Shown one piece after another: positions 17,268 through 25,091 of a stretch of DNA of 47,408 bases; position 1 is the first letter of the stretch; every line of letters starts with the position of its first letter. This DNA is from JBLIKP01 sp047635375. GTDB lineage: Bacteria; Bacteroidota; Bacteroidia; Sphingobacteriales; Sphingobacteriaceae. The stretch covers positions 1 through 47,408 of the forward strand of contig JBLIKP010000006.1 in NCBI GenBank assembly GCA_047635375.1, in the 5' to 3' direction. Below the pieces are notes generated by a model. The model saw only the letters and a program-made list of their open reading frames with translations, did not search any database and was not told where the DNA came from. Made by a program: the position numbers and the translations under genes.

Positions 17268-17774
17268 ATGAAAGACGCATTATTACTGTTGAATGAAAAG
17301 CAAATAAGCCAAAAAATAAATAGGCTGGCGTTTCAACTTTATGAAGATAATTTTGAGGAAGAAACCTTGGTTTTAGCCGGTGTAGCTCCTCGTGGAACAA
17401 TAATTGCCCAAAGGTTAAAAAAGGTACTTGAAAAAATCAGTGACCTTAAAATTACCACCGTAGATGTTGAAATCGCAGAAAGGGAGAAAATTGTTCCTTT
17501 GGTTAGGCTTAGCGTTAATGCTTCAGAAATTGAAGGCTGCGCAGTAGTTTTAGTGGACGATGTGCTGAATTCAGGAAAAACCCTAACTCACGCTTTAGGT
17601 GCGTTTTTAACTGTCCCCCTTAAAAAGCTACGTACTGTTGTTTTAGTGGATAGAAACCATAAGGTCTACCCCGTTGCAACGGATTTTGCGGGACTGTCGC
17701 TAAGTACGGTTTCTCAGGAGCATGTGGACGTGAAAATGGGTGAGGGAGCTGAAGAATCTGTTTATCTGCGTTAA
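17268..17774 (+). CDS. Phosphoribosyltransferase family protein
   Basis: 168 residues from ATG 17268; an upstream in-frame start would overlap the preceding gene by 50 bases and adds residues unlike the family. It shows the PRPP-binding signature VVLVDDVLNSGKT (93-105) and an N-terminal APRGTIIAQRL loop, both typical of type I purine/PyrR-like phosphoribosyltransferases. The base it uses cannot be told from sequence alone; PyrR-type regulation or hypoxanthine/uracil salvage are both possible. Its stop TAA overlaps the stop of aroK, which converges with it (4 shared bases). Confidence 0.85.
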   Translation: MKDALLLLNEKQISQKINRLAFQLYEDNFEEETLVLAGVAPRGTIIAQRLKKVLEKISDLKITTVDVEIAEREKIVPLVRLSVNASEIEGCAVVLVDDVLNSGKTLTHALGAFLTVPLKKLRTVVLVDRNHKVYPVATDFAGLSLSTVSQEHVDVKMGEGAEESVYLR

Positions 17775-18280
17775 CCTTCTTCGATTATCTCAATAATTTC
17801 TGCCAGCTCTTTTGGCTTTAAGCCGATGCCAGGAACAATAAGTTGTGCCTTTGCATAAAATGGTTCACGCTCGGTTAATTTTTCAGTAATATATTCCTCC
17901 AATGAAATTTTAAGGTCGTTTAATAACGGCCTTTTGTTTTTGGAGTTTTTTAATCGGTCAGCCAAAGCGCCAACGGGAAGATTTAAAAAGATGGTGAATC
18001 CGTTTTTATTCATCCAATCCATATTGTCACCAAAACACGGGGCGCCACCTCCGCAAGAAATTATCGCCGAAGGAATACTCTTGGTGTCTTCCAGGGAATT
18101 TCTTTCCAAAGCCCTAAAATGACTTTCGCCGAATTCTGAGAAAATTTCCGGAATTGATTTCCCTGCATTTTCAACAATTTGAGCATCTAAATCTATAAGG
18201 GGAAGGTCCAACAGGCTAGCCACTTTCTTGGCCAATGTGGTTTTCCCACTACCCATAAACCCAATTATATAAAATCGCAT
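17771..18280 (-). CDS. aroK: Shikimate kinase
   Basis: 169 residues, the usual size. It phosphorylates shikimate with ATP in chorismate synthesis. Seen: Walker A GFMGSGKTT (7-15), the shikimate-contacting Asp30/Asp32 and Arg56/Arg60 (FRALER), the Walker-B-like SCGGGAP (75-81), and the lid arginine in NKRPLL. Its ATG overlaps the stop of the permease gene by one base (TAATG), so it is translated from the same leftward transcript. Confidence 0.95.
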   Translation of the reverse strand: MRFYIIGFMGSGKTTLAKKVASLLDLPLIDLDAQIVENAGKSIPEIFSEFGESHFRALERNSLEDTKSIPSAIISCGGGAPCFGDNMDWMNKNGFTIFLNLPVGALADRLKNSKNKRPLLNDLKISLEEYITEKLTEREPFYAKAQLIVPGIGLKPKELAEIIEIIEEG

Positions 18281-19335
18281 TAGTTAAGTTTAATTCTCGG
18301 GTCGATTAATCCGTAAATTATGTCAACCAAGATGTTTAATATCACAAAAACTACTCCCACAAACAGAATGGACCCCATTACAACAGGGAAATCGGCTTGA
18401 GAAAGCGCTTCGACTGTAGCTTTACCAATTCCATTCCAACCGAATATTATTTCCACGAAAAAAGCGCCTGCTAAAAGTGAGGCTAACCAGCCTGAAACTG
18501 CCGTAACTACTGGGTTTAAAGCGTTCTTAAGTGCGTGCTTGAAAACAACTGTGCGCATAGGGAGTCCCTTGGCAATTGCGGTCCTTATGTAGTCTTTTTT
18601 CAAAACATCTAGCATTGAATTCCGCGTAAGCTGAACAATAATTGCCAATGGTCTAATTCCAAGTGTTACCATTGGAAGGATTAAGTTTTTTAAGGATAAA
18701 TATTTCCCGGTGAAAGCGTCATATTCATAAAGACTTCCTGTCATTTTAAGCCCGGTGTATTCAGAAAGGATAAATCCGAAAACCCAGGCAATTATTATAG
18801 CGGCAAAAAAACTGGGGAGTGAAATGCCTAAAGTACTTATAGATAAAGCGAGTTTGTCTTGCCACTTATCTTTCTTTAAAGCTGAAACAACCCCTAAAGA
18901 AATCCCAATTACTGTCGCAAAAAACATTGACGATAATGCAAGCACGGCAGTCCCTGGAAACTTTTCTGCAATAATAGTGGTTACCCTTTTTCGAGTTTGA
19001 TAGCTTCGTCTTAAGTAAGGAGCTTTTAATACAAAAACTGCTTTTTTGAAAGTGAAAAGCGGAACGTAACGGTATTTCTCTTCGTTGGCTTTTGTCTTGT
19101 CATGAAAAGAAAGGGGAGATAAATCATTTAAATAAAGAAGAAATTGTTCCCCCTTACTTTTATCAAGCCCCAATTCTTTATTTATTGCTTCAAGGGAGCT
19201 TTTATCTCCCCTCTGTCCCATTGTCATTCGGGCAGGGTCGGTGGGTATTAAGTTAAATAATACGAAAACCACCAACACAATTCCCAGAAGAACTAGGAAT
19301 CCATAACCAATCCTTTGAAGAATATAAGGAAGCAT
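18280..19335 (-). CDS. ABC transporter permease, DppB/OppB type, without partners
   Basis: 351 residues with six or so membrane helices. Helix 1 is at 8-28 (GYGFLVLLGIVLVVFVLFNL), a ~100-residue periplasmic loop follows, and the transporter coupling segment includes GIRPLAIIVQLTRNSMLDVLKKDYIRTAIAKGLP, matching the binding-protein-dependent permease signature. The end (FVGVVFVILNILVDIIYGLIDPRIKL) is diagnostic for DppB-like subunits. No DppC, ATPase or binding protein lies nearby, so partners must be encoded elsewhere. Sandwiched between pfkB (3-base gap) and aroK (1-base overlap) on one transcript. Confidence 0.9.
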   Translation of the reverse strand: MLPYILQRIGYGFLVLLGIVLVVFVLFNLIPTDPARMTMGQRGDKSSLEAINKELGLDKSKGEQFLLYLNDLSPLSFHDKTKANEEKYRYVPLFTFKKAVFVLKAPYLRRSYQTRKRVTTIIAEKFPGTAVLALSSMFFATVIGISLGVVSALKKDKWQDKLALSISTLGISLPSFFAAIIIAWVFGFILSEYTGLKMTGSLYEYDAFTGKYLSLKNLILPMVTLGIRPLAIIVQLTRNSMLDVLKKDYIRTAIAKGLPMRTVVFKHALKNALNPVVTAVSGWLASLLAGAFFVEIIFGWNGIGKATVEALSQADFPVVMGSILFVGVVFVILNILVDIIYGLIDPRIKLN

Positions 19336-19338
19336 TTA

Positions 19339-20268
19339 TTAGTCCTCGTTAACTGAAATATCAAATTGAACTAAATCAATAAAATTTTGAATTCTGTCGT
19401 CAAGCTCCTCGTCTGAAATATTTGTTAAACGCTCAACTCCGAATTTCTCACAACAGAAAGACGCCATTGCAGAACCAAAGATGATTGCACGCTTCATATT
19501 TTCAAAGGAAATGTCATTGGTTGAAGCAAGGTAACCCATAAATCCGCCAGCAAAAGTGTCTCCAGCACCTGTTGGGTCAAAAACTTCTTCTAAAGGAAGT
19601 GCAGGAGCAAAGAATACTTGGTCTTTATGGAACAATAAAGCACCATGCTCACCTTTTTTGATAACCACGTATTTTGGTCCCATGGTAAAAATCTTGTGAG
19701 CTGCTTTTACTAAGCTGTACTCTCCAGAAAGCTGACGAGCTTCTTCGTCGTTGATTGTAATTACATCAACAAGTTTCATAGTTTCCTTTAGGTCATCCAT
19801 TGCGATGTCCATCCAGAAGTTCATGGTGTCCATGGCGATAAGCTTAGGACGTTTTTTCATTCGTTCTATAACCGACTTCTGAACCGCTGGCGTTAGGTTT
19901 CCAAGCATTAAGTATTCACAGTCTTGGTATGCTTCTGGAATAACTGGGTCGAAATCTGCTAGTACATTCAATTGCGTGTCTAAGGTGTCACGCGTATTCA
20001 TGTCGTTGTGGTATTTTCCCTTCCAGAAAAAGGACTTTTCACCCTCTTTTACCTGCAGTCCGTCGGTATTAATATTGTTTTCTTCCATGCGACGTAACTC
20101 CTCCTTTGGAAAGTCATCACCAATTACAGCAACAAGATTTATGTTTTCTGTAAAATAAGAAGCCGAATATCCGATGTATGTGGCCGCTCCACCTACAATT
20201 TTATCCGCTTTTCCGAATGGGGTTTCAATACTATCAAAGGCTACGGTACCTACAACTAACAAGCTCAT
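19339..20268 (-). CDS. PfkB family carbohydrate/nucleoside kinase
   Basis: 309 residues from the ATG at 20268 (MSLLVVGTVAFDSIETPFG); the frame stays open to 20343, but those extra residues are AT-rich and unlike the family. Signatures: GGAATYIGYSASYF near the N-terminus and the anion-hole/catalytic-base motif DPTGAGDTFAGGFMGYL. Substrate unclear: adenosine, ribose and 2-keto-sugar kinases share this pattern. It heads the leftward pfkB-permease-aroK operon. Its 5' region is back to back with the tRNA-Asn promoter. Confidence 0.9.
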   Translation of the reverse strand: MSLLVVGTVAFDSIETPFGKADKIVGGAATYIGYSASYFTENINLVAVIGDDFPKEELRRMEENNINTDGLQVKEGEKSFFWKGKYHNDMNTRDTLDTQLNVLADFDPVIPEAYQDCEYLMLGNLTPAVQKSVIERMKKRPKLIAMDTMNFWMDIAMDDLKETMKLVDVITINDEEARQLSGEYSLVKAAHKIFTMGPKYVVIKKGEHGALLFHKDQVFFAPALPLEEVFDPTGAGDTFAGGFMGYLASTNDISFENMKRAIIFGSAMASFCCEKFGVERLTNISDEELDDRIQNFIDLVQFDISVNED

Positions 20269-20319
20269 AAGGGATTGACTTTTTTTTGAAAAAAAATATA
20301 AATATTTACCCTGCAAATA

Positions 20320-20350
20320 TTGCACTTTTAAATTTATAACCATACTTTTG
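20320..20350 (+). promoter_or_regulatory. Promoter of tRNA-Asn
   Basis: TTG (20320-20322), 20 bases, then TACTTTTG (20343-20350), which fits the Bacteroidota TTG/TAnnTTTG consensus. Predicted transcription start is near 20357, leaving ~39 bases of 5' leader ahead of the mature tRNA. Confidence 0.6.
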
Positions 20351-20395
20351 TTTCACTTTTGAAAGGGGAGGCAACTCCAATATCAAATTTTAGCT

Positions 20396-20469
20396 TCCCC
20401 CTTAGCTCAGTTGGTTAGAGCGACGGACTGTTAATCCGCAGGTCCTAGGTTCAAATCCTAGAGGGGGAG
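20396..20469 (+). tRNA. tRNA-Asn (anticodon GTT)
   Basis: Full cloverleaf of 74 bases. Acceptor stem TCCCCCT (20396-20402) pairs with AGGGGGA (20462-20468), discriminator G at 20469, CCA not encoded. D arm GCTC/GAGC, anticodon loop CTGTTAA with anticodon GTT, T arm CTAGG/CCTAG around TTCAAAT. The outermost anticodon-stem pair (27-43) is A-C, the rest are paired. Reads AAC/AAU codons. Confidence 0.97.
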
Positions 20470-20476
20470 CAAATAA

Positions 20477-20506
20477 AAGCCTTGGTTTTACCAAGGCTTT
20501 TTTTTT
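20477..20506 (+). terminator. Rho-independent terminator of tRNA-Asn
   Basis: AAGCCTTGG (20477-20485), loop TTTTA, CCAAGG plus CTT, followed by a run of T to 20506. It begins 8 bases after the tRNA. Confidence 0.88.
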
Positions 20507-20540
20507 GCCCAAAATTTCGAGTGGGCAGCTTAAAAAACCA

Positions 20541-20569
20541 TACTTATTTAAAACTGTTATGAATAAGTA
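20541..20569. repeat. Inverted repeat in the aconitase upstream region
   Basis: TACTTATT (20541-20548) and AATAAGTA (20562-20569) with 13 bases between, in the ~150-base gap before the aconitase ATG. No clear consensus promoter is visible in that gap. Spacing would suit a dimeric regulator, but in AT-rich sequence this may be chance. Confidence 0.3.
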
Positions 20570-20655
20570 CTAACACAGTGTTTTGCACTAATAATATTTA
20601 GCCTTTTTATTAAATTCGCATCTCTAATTTCAACCCCTTAAAATTAAAAAAAGCT

Positions 20656-22920
20656 ATGGCATTTGATTTTGATATGATTAAGAAGTATTACGCTAGTCTC
20701 CCCGACAAAGTGAATACAGCTAGAAATATGGTAGGTCGTCCTTTAACACTTACTGAAAAGATTTTATACTCTCACCTGTTTGATGGGAAAGCAACTTCTG
20801 CTTTCACACGTGGTGAGACTTATGTAAACTTTAGACCTGATCGTGTTGCAATGCAAGATGCAACTGCACAAATGGCCCTTTTGCAATTCATGCAAGCAGG
20901 AAAACCAACGGTTGAAGTTCCTTCTACTGTTCACTGTGATCACCTTATTCAAGCTGAGGTTGGCGCAACGAAAGATTTATCAAACGCGATTAGCAATAAC
21001 AAAGAAGTTTATGACTTCCTTAGCTCTGTTTCTAACAAGTACGGAATCGGATTCTGGAAGCCAGGTGCAGGTATTATTCACCAAGTAGTTCTTGAAAACT
21101 ACGCTTTCCCAGGTGGAATGATGATTGGTACTGATAGCCACACTCCAAATGCCGGTGGACTAGGAATGGTTGCTATTGGTGTTGGTGGTGCCGATGCCGT
21201 TGACGTTATGGCAGGAATGGCTTGGGAACTTAAATTTCCAAAACTAATCGGGGTTAAATTAACAGGTCGCTTAAGCGGATGGGCTTCAGCAAAAGATGTA
21301 ATTCTTAAGGTTGCAGGTATTTTAACCGTAAAAGGTGGTACTGGAGCAATCGTTGAGTATTTCGGGGACGGCGCTGATGCGCTTTCTTGTACTGGAAAAG
21401 GTACAATCTGTAATATGGGTGCCGAAATTGGAGCGACAACTTCAATCTTCGCCTATGGAAAGAAAATGAGCGAGTACCTAGCTCAAACTGACCGTGCCGA
21501 TATCGCTGGTGCCGCTGACAAAGTTATTGAGCACCTACGTGGTGATGATGAGGTTTATGCTTCACCAGAAAAATACTACGACCAAGTAATTGAAATTGAC
21601 CTTTCTGAATTAGAGCCGCATGTAAACGGACCATTTACTCCAGATGCAGCATGGCCTATTTCAAAATTTGCTCAAGCAGTAAAAGACAACAACTGGCCTC
21701 AAAAGCTTGAAGTTGGATTAATAGGATCGTGTACTAACTCTTCTTATGAAGATATTACTCGTGCCGCTTCTATCGCTAAGCAAGCAACAGACAAAAATTT
21801 AGAAACCAAAGCTGAGTACACCATTACTCCAGGTTCTGAAATGGTTCGTTTCACCACTGAGCGTGACGGATTATTAGACATATTTGGTGATATGGGTGGC
21901 GTGGTTCTTGCAAATGCTTGTGGGCCTTGTATTGGACAATGGGCACGACATAGCAATGACCCTGAACGAAAGAACTCAATTATAACTTCCTTCAACAGAA
22001 ATTTTGCCAAACGAAATGATGGAAATCCAAACACGCATGCGTTTGTAGCTTCGCCAGAAATTGTAACAGCTTTTGCTATTGCAGGTGATTTAACCTTCAA
22101 CCCGCTTACTGATACGTTAACAACTAAAGACGGAAAGCAAGTTAAACTTGAGGAGCCTAAAGGAATTGAACTTCCGGTTAATGGTTTCGCTGTTGAGGAT
22201 GCAGGATACCAAGCTCCAGCTGAAGACGGTTCTGAAGTAAGTGTTGTGGTTTCTGAAAGCTCAGAAAGACTTCAACTTTTAGAGCCTTTCAAACCTTGGG
22301 ATGGAAATGACTATAAAGCAATGCCTTTGTTAATAAAAGCGCATGGAAAATGTACCACTGACCATATTTCAATGGCCGGGCCATGGTTACGCTTCCGCGG
22401 ACATTTAGATAATATCTCTAACAATATGCTTATCGGTGCGATTAACGCATACAACGAAATGTCAAACACTGTGAAGAACCAATTAACTGGAACTTACGGT
22501 GAGGTGCCCGCTACGGCTCGTGCTTATAAAGCCAAAGGAATTGGATCTGTAGTAGTAGGAGACGAAAACTACGGTGAAGGTTCTTCTCGTGAACATGCTG
22601 CAATGGAGCCTAGATTTTTAGGAATACAGGTGGTATTGGTAAAATCATTTGCTCGTATACACGAAACAAACCTTAAAAAGCAAGGTTTATTGGGTGTTAC
22701 ATTCGACAACACCGCCGACTACGATAAAATTCAAGAGGACGATAAAATTGATGTAATCGGTTTAACGGAGTTAGCACCAGGAAAACAATTAACTGTTGTT
22801 TTAAATCACGCCGACGGGTCTAAGGATGAGTTTAAAGTGAACCATACTTACAACCAAGGTCAGATTGACTGGTTTAAAGCTGGAAGTGCCTTAAACATGA
22901 TTAAAGCAGCAAACGCTTAA
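20656..22920 (+). CDS. acnA: Aconitate hydratase
   Basis: 754 residues, the size and pattern of the mitochondrial-type (AcnA-like) aconitases of Bacteroidota. It interconverts citrate and isocitrate in the TCA cycle using a 4Fe-4S cluster. Cluster cysteines are in GSCTNSSYEDI and in ANACGPCIGQW (two cysteines spaced by two residues). Substrate and active-site segments MIGTDSHTPNAGGLGM, GGTGAIVEYFGDG and the C-terminal swivel-domain GEGSSREHAAMEPR are intact. Monocistronic: it is followed 22 bases later by a strong terminator. The symbol is by type and could also be written acn. Confidence 0.96.
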   Translation: MAFDFDMIKKYYASLPDKVNTARNMVGRPLTLTEKILYSHLFDGKATSAFTRGETYVNFRPDRVAMQDATAQMALLQFMQAGKPTVEVPSTVHCDHLIQAEVGATKDLSNAISNNKEVYDFLSSVSNKYGIGFWKPGAGIIHQVVLENYAFPGGMMIGTDSHTPNAGGLGMVAIGVGGADAVDVMAGMAWELKFPKLIGVKLTGRLSGWASAKDVILKVAGILTVKGGTGAIVEYFGDGADALSCTGKGTICNMGAEIGATTSIFAYGKKMSEYLAQTDRADIAGAADKVIEHLRGDDEVYASPEKYYDQVIEIDLSELEPHVNGPFTPDAAWPISKFAQAVKDNNWPQKLEVGLIGSCTNSSYEDITRAASIAKQATDKNLETKAEYTITPGSEMVRFTTERDGLLDIFGDMGGVVLANACGPCIGQWARHSNDPERKNSIITSFNRNFAKRNDGNPNTHAFVASPEIVTAFAIAGDLTFNPLTDTLTTKDGKQVKLEEPKGIELPVNGFAVEDAGYQAPAEDGSEVSVVVSESSERLQLLEPFKPWDGNDYKAMPLLIKAHGKCTTDHISMAGPWLRFRGHLDNISNNMLIGAINAYNEMSNTVKNQLTGTYGEVPATARAYKAKGIGSVVVGDENYGEGSSREHAAMEPRFLGIQVVLVKSFARIHETNLKKQGLLGVTFDNTADYDKIQEDDKIDVIGLTELAPGKQLTVVLNHADGSKDEFKVNHTYNQGQIDWFKAGSALNMIKAANA

Positions 22921-22942
22921 TCAGCATTTAATATAAAATCAA

Positions 22943-22978
22943 AAGCCCTGACTTATTCTTAAGTCAGGGCTTTTTTTT
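22943..22978 (+). terminator. Strong bidirectional terminator
   Basis: A perfect 13-base stem (22943-22955 with 22960-22972), loop TTCT, then eight T. It ends the aconitase transcript and, read the other way (AAAA before the stem), can also end the leftward transcript of the small membrane protein whose stop is at 22977. Confidence 0.92.
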
Positions 22979-23174
22979 ATGCTTCGTCGTCTTGTTTTTT
23001 GTTAACCAAATGTTTGAACTTTACCGAAAGAAATTTCGCCAATCCCACAGATGCCAATGCCCAAATTAACGGGTAGTCGTGAAAGTAAGGTGAATCAGTT
23101 GAATTTTTTACGATTGCCAGAATTCCGATGAATGCTGCTGCAATACCTATAAAGAGTAATCTGTCTCTTCCCAT
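22977..23174 (-). CDS. Small membrane protein, two helices
   Basis: 65 residues from ATG 23174, one base after the amidohydrolase stop; an in-frame ATG at 23201 would give 74 residues and overlap that gene. Helix 1 is LLFIGIAAAFIGILAIV and helix 2 PLIWALASVGLAKFLSV, joined by a polar loop with HDYP, and the end is basic then acidic (KKQDDEA). No family recognised. Probably co-transcribed with the amidohydrolase. Confidence 0.7.
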   Translation of the reverse strand: MGRDRLLFIGIAAAFIGILAIVKNSTDSPYFHDYPLIWALASVGLAKFLSVKFKHLVNKKQDDEA

Positions 23175-23175
23175 T

Positions 23176-24456
23176 TTATTGTTGTTTGAATATTTTTCCA
23201 TTTGTCATTACAAAAGGAATGGATTGTAAAATTTTAATGTCTTTTGTGGGGTCACCTTTAACAGCGATAATGTCGGCGATTTTTCCTTTTTCAAGAGAAC
23301 CTACTTCATCATATATTCTTGCCATTTCGGCGGCGTACTTTGTGGCTGAGCGTATGCTTTCCATAGGAGGCATTCCTGCTTCAACCATGTATTGAAATTC
23401 TAGACCATTTTTACCATGAGGAAAAACTCCCGCATCGGTTCCAAAGGCAATCTTCACCCCATATTTATAAGCTCTTCCAAATGAATTTTGGATTAATGGC
23501 CCAATTTCTAAAGCTTTTGGGCGGACAATATCAGGGTAGAACCCATCAATCTTCGCACTATCGGCTACAGCCTTACCAGCGGTGATAGTAGGAACTAAAT
23601 ACGTCCCGTTTTTCACCATTAGCGCCATAACCTCTTCGGTAATATAAGTCCCGTGTTCTATTGAAGTTATTCCTGCAAGAATCGCTCTCTTCATTCCTTC
23701 GGCGCCATGGGCATGAGCGGCAACAGTTACGCCAAGATCGGCGGCGGTGGTCATTATTGCATTCATTTTTTCTTGGTTAAACTGAGGAGCGGAGCTGTTT
23801 TTAGCTAGCGATAAAACACCAGCAGTGGCAGTTATCTTAATCACATCGGCGCCAAGCTTAACTTGATGTCTTACGGCTTGAATACAGGCATCCACTCCAT
23901 CGGCCACACCTTCATGGGATCCTGGAAAATGCATAAGATCTTCACGGTATCCATTTGTAGGATCGGCATGGCCGCCAGTAATTGCAATTGCCTTTCTGGA
24001 AGTAAGAATTCGTGGTCCCCAAACTTTGCCTTCCTTAATAGCATTTTTTAGTGCTACATTAATTCCTGTACCGCCTAAATCACGCACTGTGGTGAATCCG
24101 GCTTCTAGTGTCCGCTGACCAAAAACTGCCGCATCGTAGGCAATGTCTCCAGGATTATCGGTCACCCGGTCATAATAGACTGATGGAGTGTTTTCATGCT
24201 CAATATGCACGTGCATATCCATAAAACCGGGCATTACCGTATAGTCGCTTAAATCGATTATTTCAGTACCGTCCTGAGCTCTAGTAAAACCCGATTTAAC
24301 GTATATAATTTTATCACCCTCAACGGTAATAGTTTGTTTTTTTAAAGTGACTCCATTCTCAACGTCGATTAACGATCCGCAATGGATTATTTTAGTCTGG
24401 CTCAAGGCCGATAGGGAAAGAGCTAATCCTAAAAATAAGGTCGATAGAGATTTCAT
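23176..24456 (-). CDS. Secreted metal-dependent amidohydrolase
   Basis: 426 residues. Signal peptide MKSLSTLFLGLALSLSALSQ, then the amidohydrolase entry sequence KIIHCGSLIDVENG. Metal-binding residues: His82 and His84 in FMDMHVHIEH, a probable carboxylated Lys207 in DVIKITATAG, His248/His250 in AAHAHGAEG, His268 in SIEHGT, and Asp341 in FGTDAGVFPHGKN. This set matches the Xaa-Pro/imidazolonepropionase-like periplasmic dipeptidases, which cleave cyclic amide or dipeptide bonds. The substrate cannot be assigned. The ending (GKIADIIAVKGDPTKDI) is the usual outer beta-sandwich. Confidence 0.92.
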   Translation of the reverse strand: MKSLSTLFLGLALSLSALSQTKIIHCGSLIDVENGVTLKKQTITVEGDKIIYVKSGFTRAQDGTEIIDLSDYTVMPGFMDMHVHIEHENTPSVYYDRVTDNPGDIAYDAAVFGQRTLEAGFTTVRDLGGTGINVALKNAIKEGKVWGPRILTSRKAIAITGGHADPTNGYREDLMHFPGSHEGVADGVDACIQAVRHQVKLGADVIKITATAGVLSLAKNSSAPQFNQEKMNAIMTTAADLGVTVAAHAHGAEGMKRAILAGITSIEHGTYITEEVMALMVKNGTYLVPTITAGKAVADSAKIDGFYPDIVRPKALEIGPLIQNSFGRAYKYGVKIAFGTDAGVFPHGKNGLEFQYMVEAGMPPMESIRSATKYAAEMARIYDEVGSLEKGKIADIIAVKGDPTKDIKILQSIPFVMTNGKIFKQQ

Positions 24457-24471
24457 GCGGTAAATATATCA

Positions 24472-24503
24472 ATAAAAAAGCCCCTTTCGAATTGAAAGGG
24501 GCT
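24472..24503 (-). terminator. Terminator of the bacilliredoxin gene
   Basis: AGCCCCTTTC (24479-24488) and GAAAGGGGCT (24494-24503) form a perfect 10-base stem with loop GAATT. The A-run from 24473 supplies the U-tract for the leftward transcript. Confidence 0.88.
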
Positions 24504-24522
24504 CGTTATAAGTTAGAATCGA

Positions 24523-24939
24523 TTAGCAGTGCTCGTCGAATGCTTGTGTTAAACTTTGTGCGATTAGCTCAGCCGGACGACCTTCAATTTGAAGACGCTC
24601 AATAAAGTGAACTAATTTTCCGTCCTTAAAAAGGGCGATAGATGGAGAAGATGGAGGGTAAGGCATCATCAATCCACGAGCCTTATCAACAGCTTCTTTT
24701 TCCATTCCAGCAAATACCGTAGTAAATCTGGTTGGAGTTTTTGAATGCTTAGTAGCCATAACTGCAGCTGGACGAGCGTTAGCTGCTGCACAACCACAAA
24801 CAGAGTTAACAAAAACCAAAGTGGTACCGTCTTGCTTTACTGTGTTTTCTACTTCTGCGGCAGTTTTCAATTCTGAAAATCCTACGGTGGTTAGTTCCTC
24901 ACGCATAGGTGCTACCATGTATTCTGGGTAAGTTGACAT
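24523..24939 (-). CDS. Bacilliredoxin (BrxA/BrxB, YphP family)
   Basis: 138 residues, family length. It has the hallmark CGC motif, Cys48-Gly-Cys50 in NSVCGCAAANARPA, on a thioredoxin-like fold, and the family segments VAPMREELTTVGF, YPPSSPSIALF and HFIERLQIEGR. These proteins debacillithiolate or otherwise reduce mixed disulfides in the cytoplasm. A paralog pair is usual, and only one is in the window. It has its own terminator and a divergent-free 150-base upstream gap, so probably its own promoter. Confidence 0.93.
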   Translation of the reverse strand: MSTYPEYMVAPMREELTTVGFSELKTAAEVENTVKQDGTTLVFVNSVCGCAAANARPAAVMATKHSKTPTRFTTVFAGMEKEAVDKARGLMMPYPPSSPSIALFKDGKLVHFIERLQIEGRPAELIAQSLTQAFDEHC

Positions 24940-25037
24940 TTTTTTATTCTTTTATTTTGTACAAAACTAAACAATCTTCTTTAAAGTAGAGGAATTGTTA
25001 TGGTTATTGAACAAGGTTGATTCAGAAATGTTTGTAT

Positions 25038-25072
25038 AAAAAAGCCCCGCTCCGAATGTACGGAGCGAGGCT
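25038..25072 (-). terminator. Terminator of the T9SS cargo gene
   Basis: AGCCCCGCTCCG (25043-25054), loop AATGTA, CGGAGCGAGGCT (25061-25072), one C-A mismatch; A-run just before on the + strand. The left arm equals that at 7489-7500, the other T9SS type A gene end. Confidence 0.82.
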
Positions 25073-25091
25073 TCAATTTTATGATTATAGA

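Noticed and set aside
20396..20469. tRNA-Asn defective because of an A-C pair at 27-43
   Set aside because: All other stems are complete, it has a promoter and terminator, and a mismatch at this outer pair is tolerated in working tRNAs.
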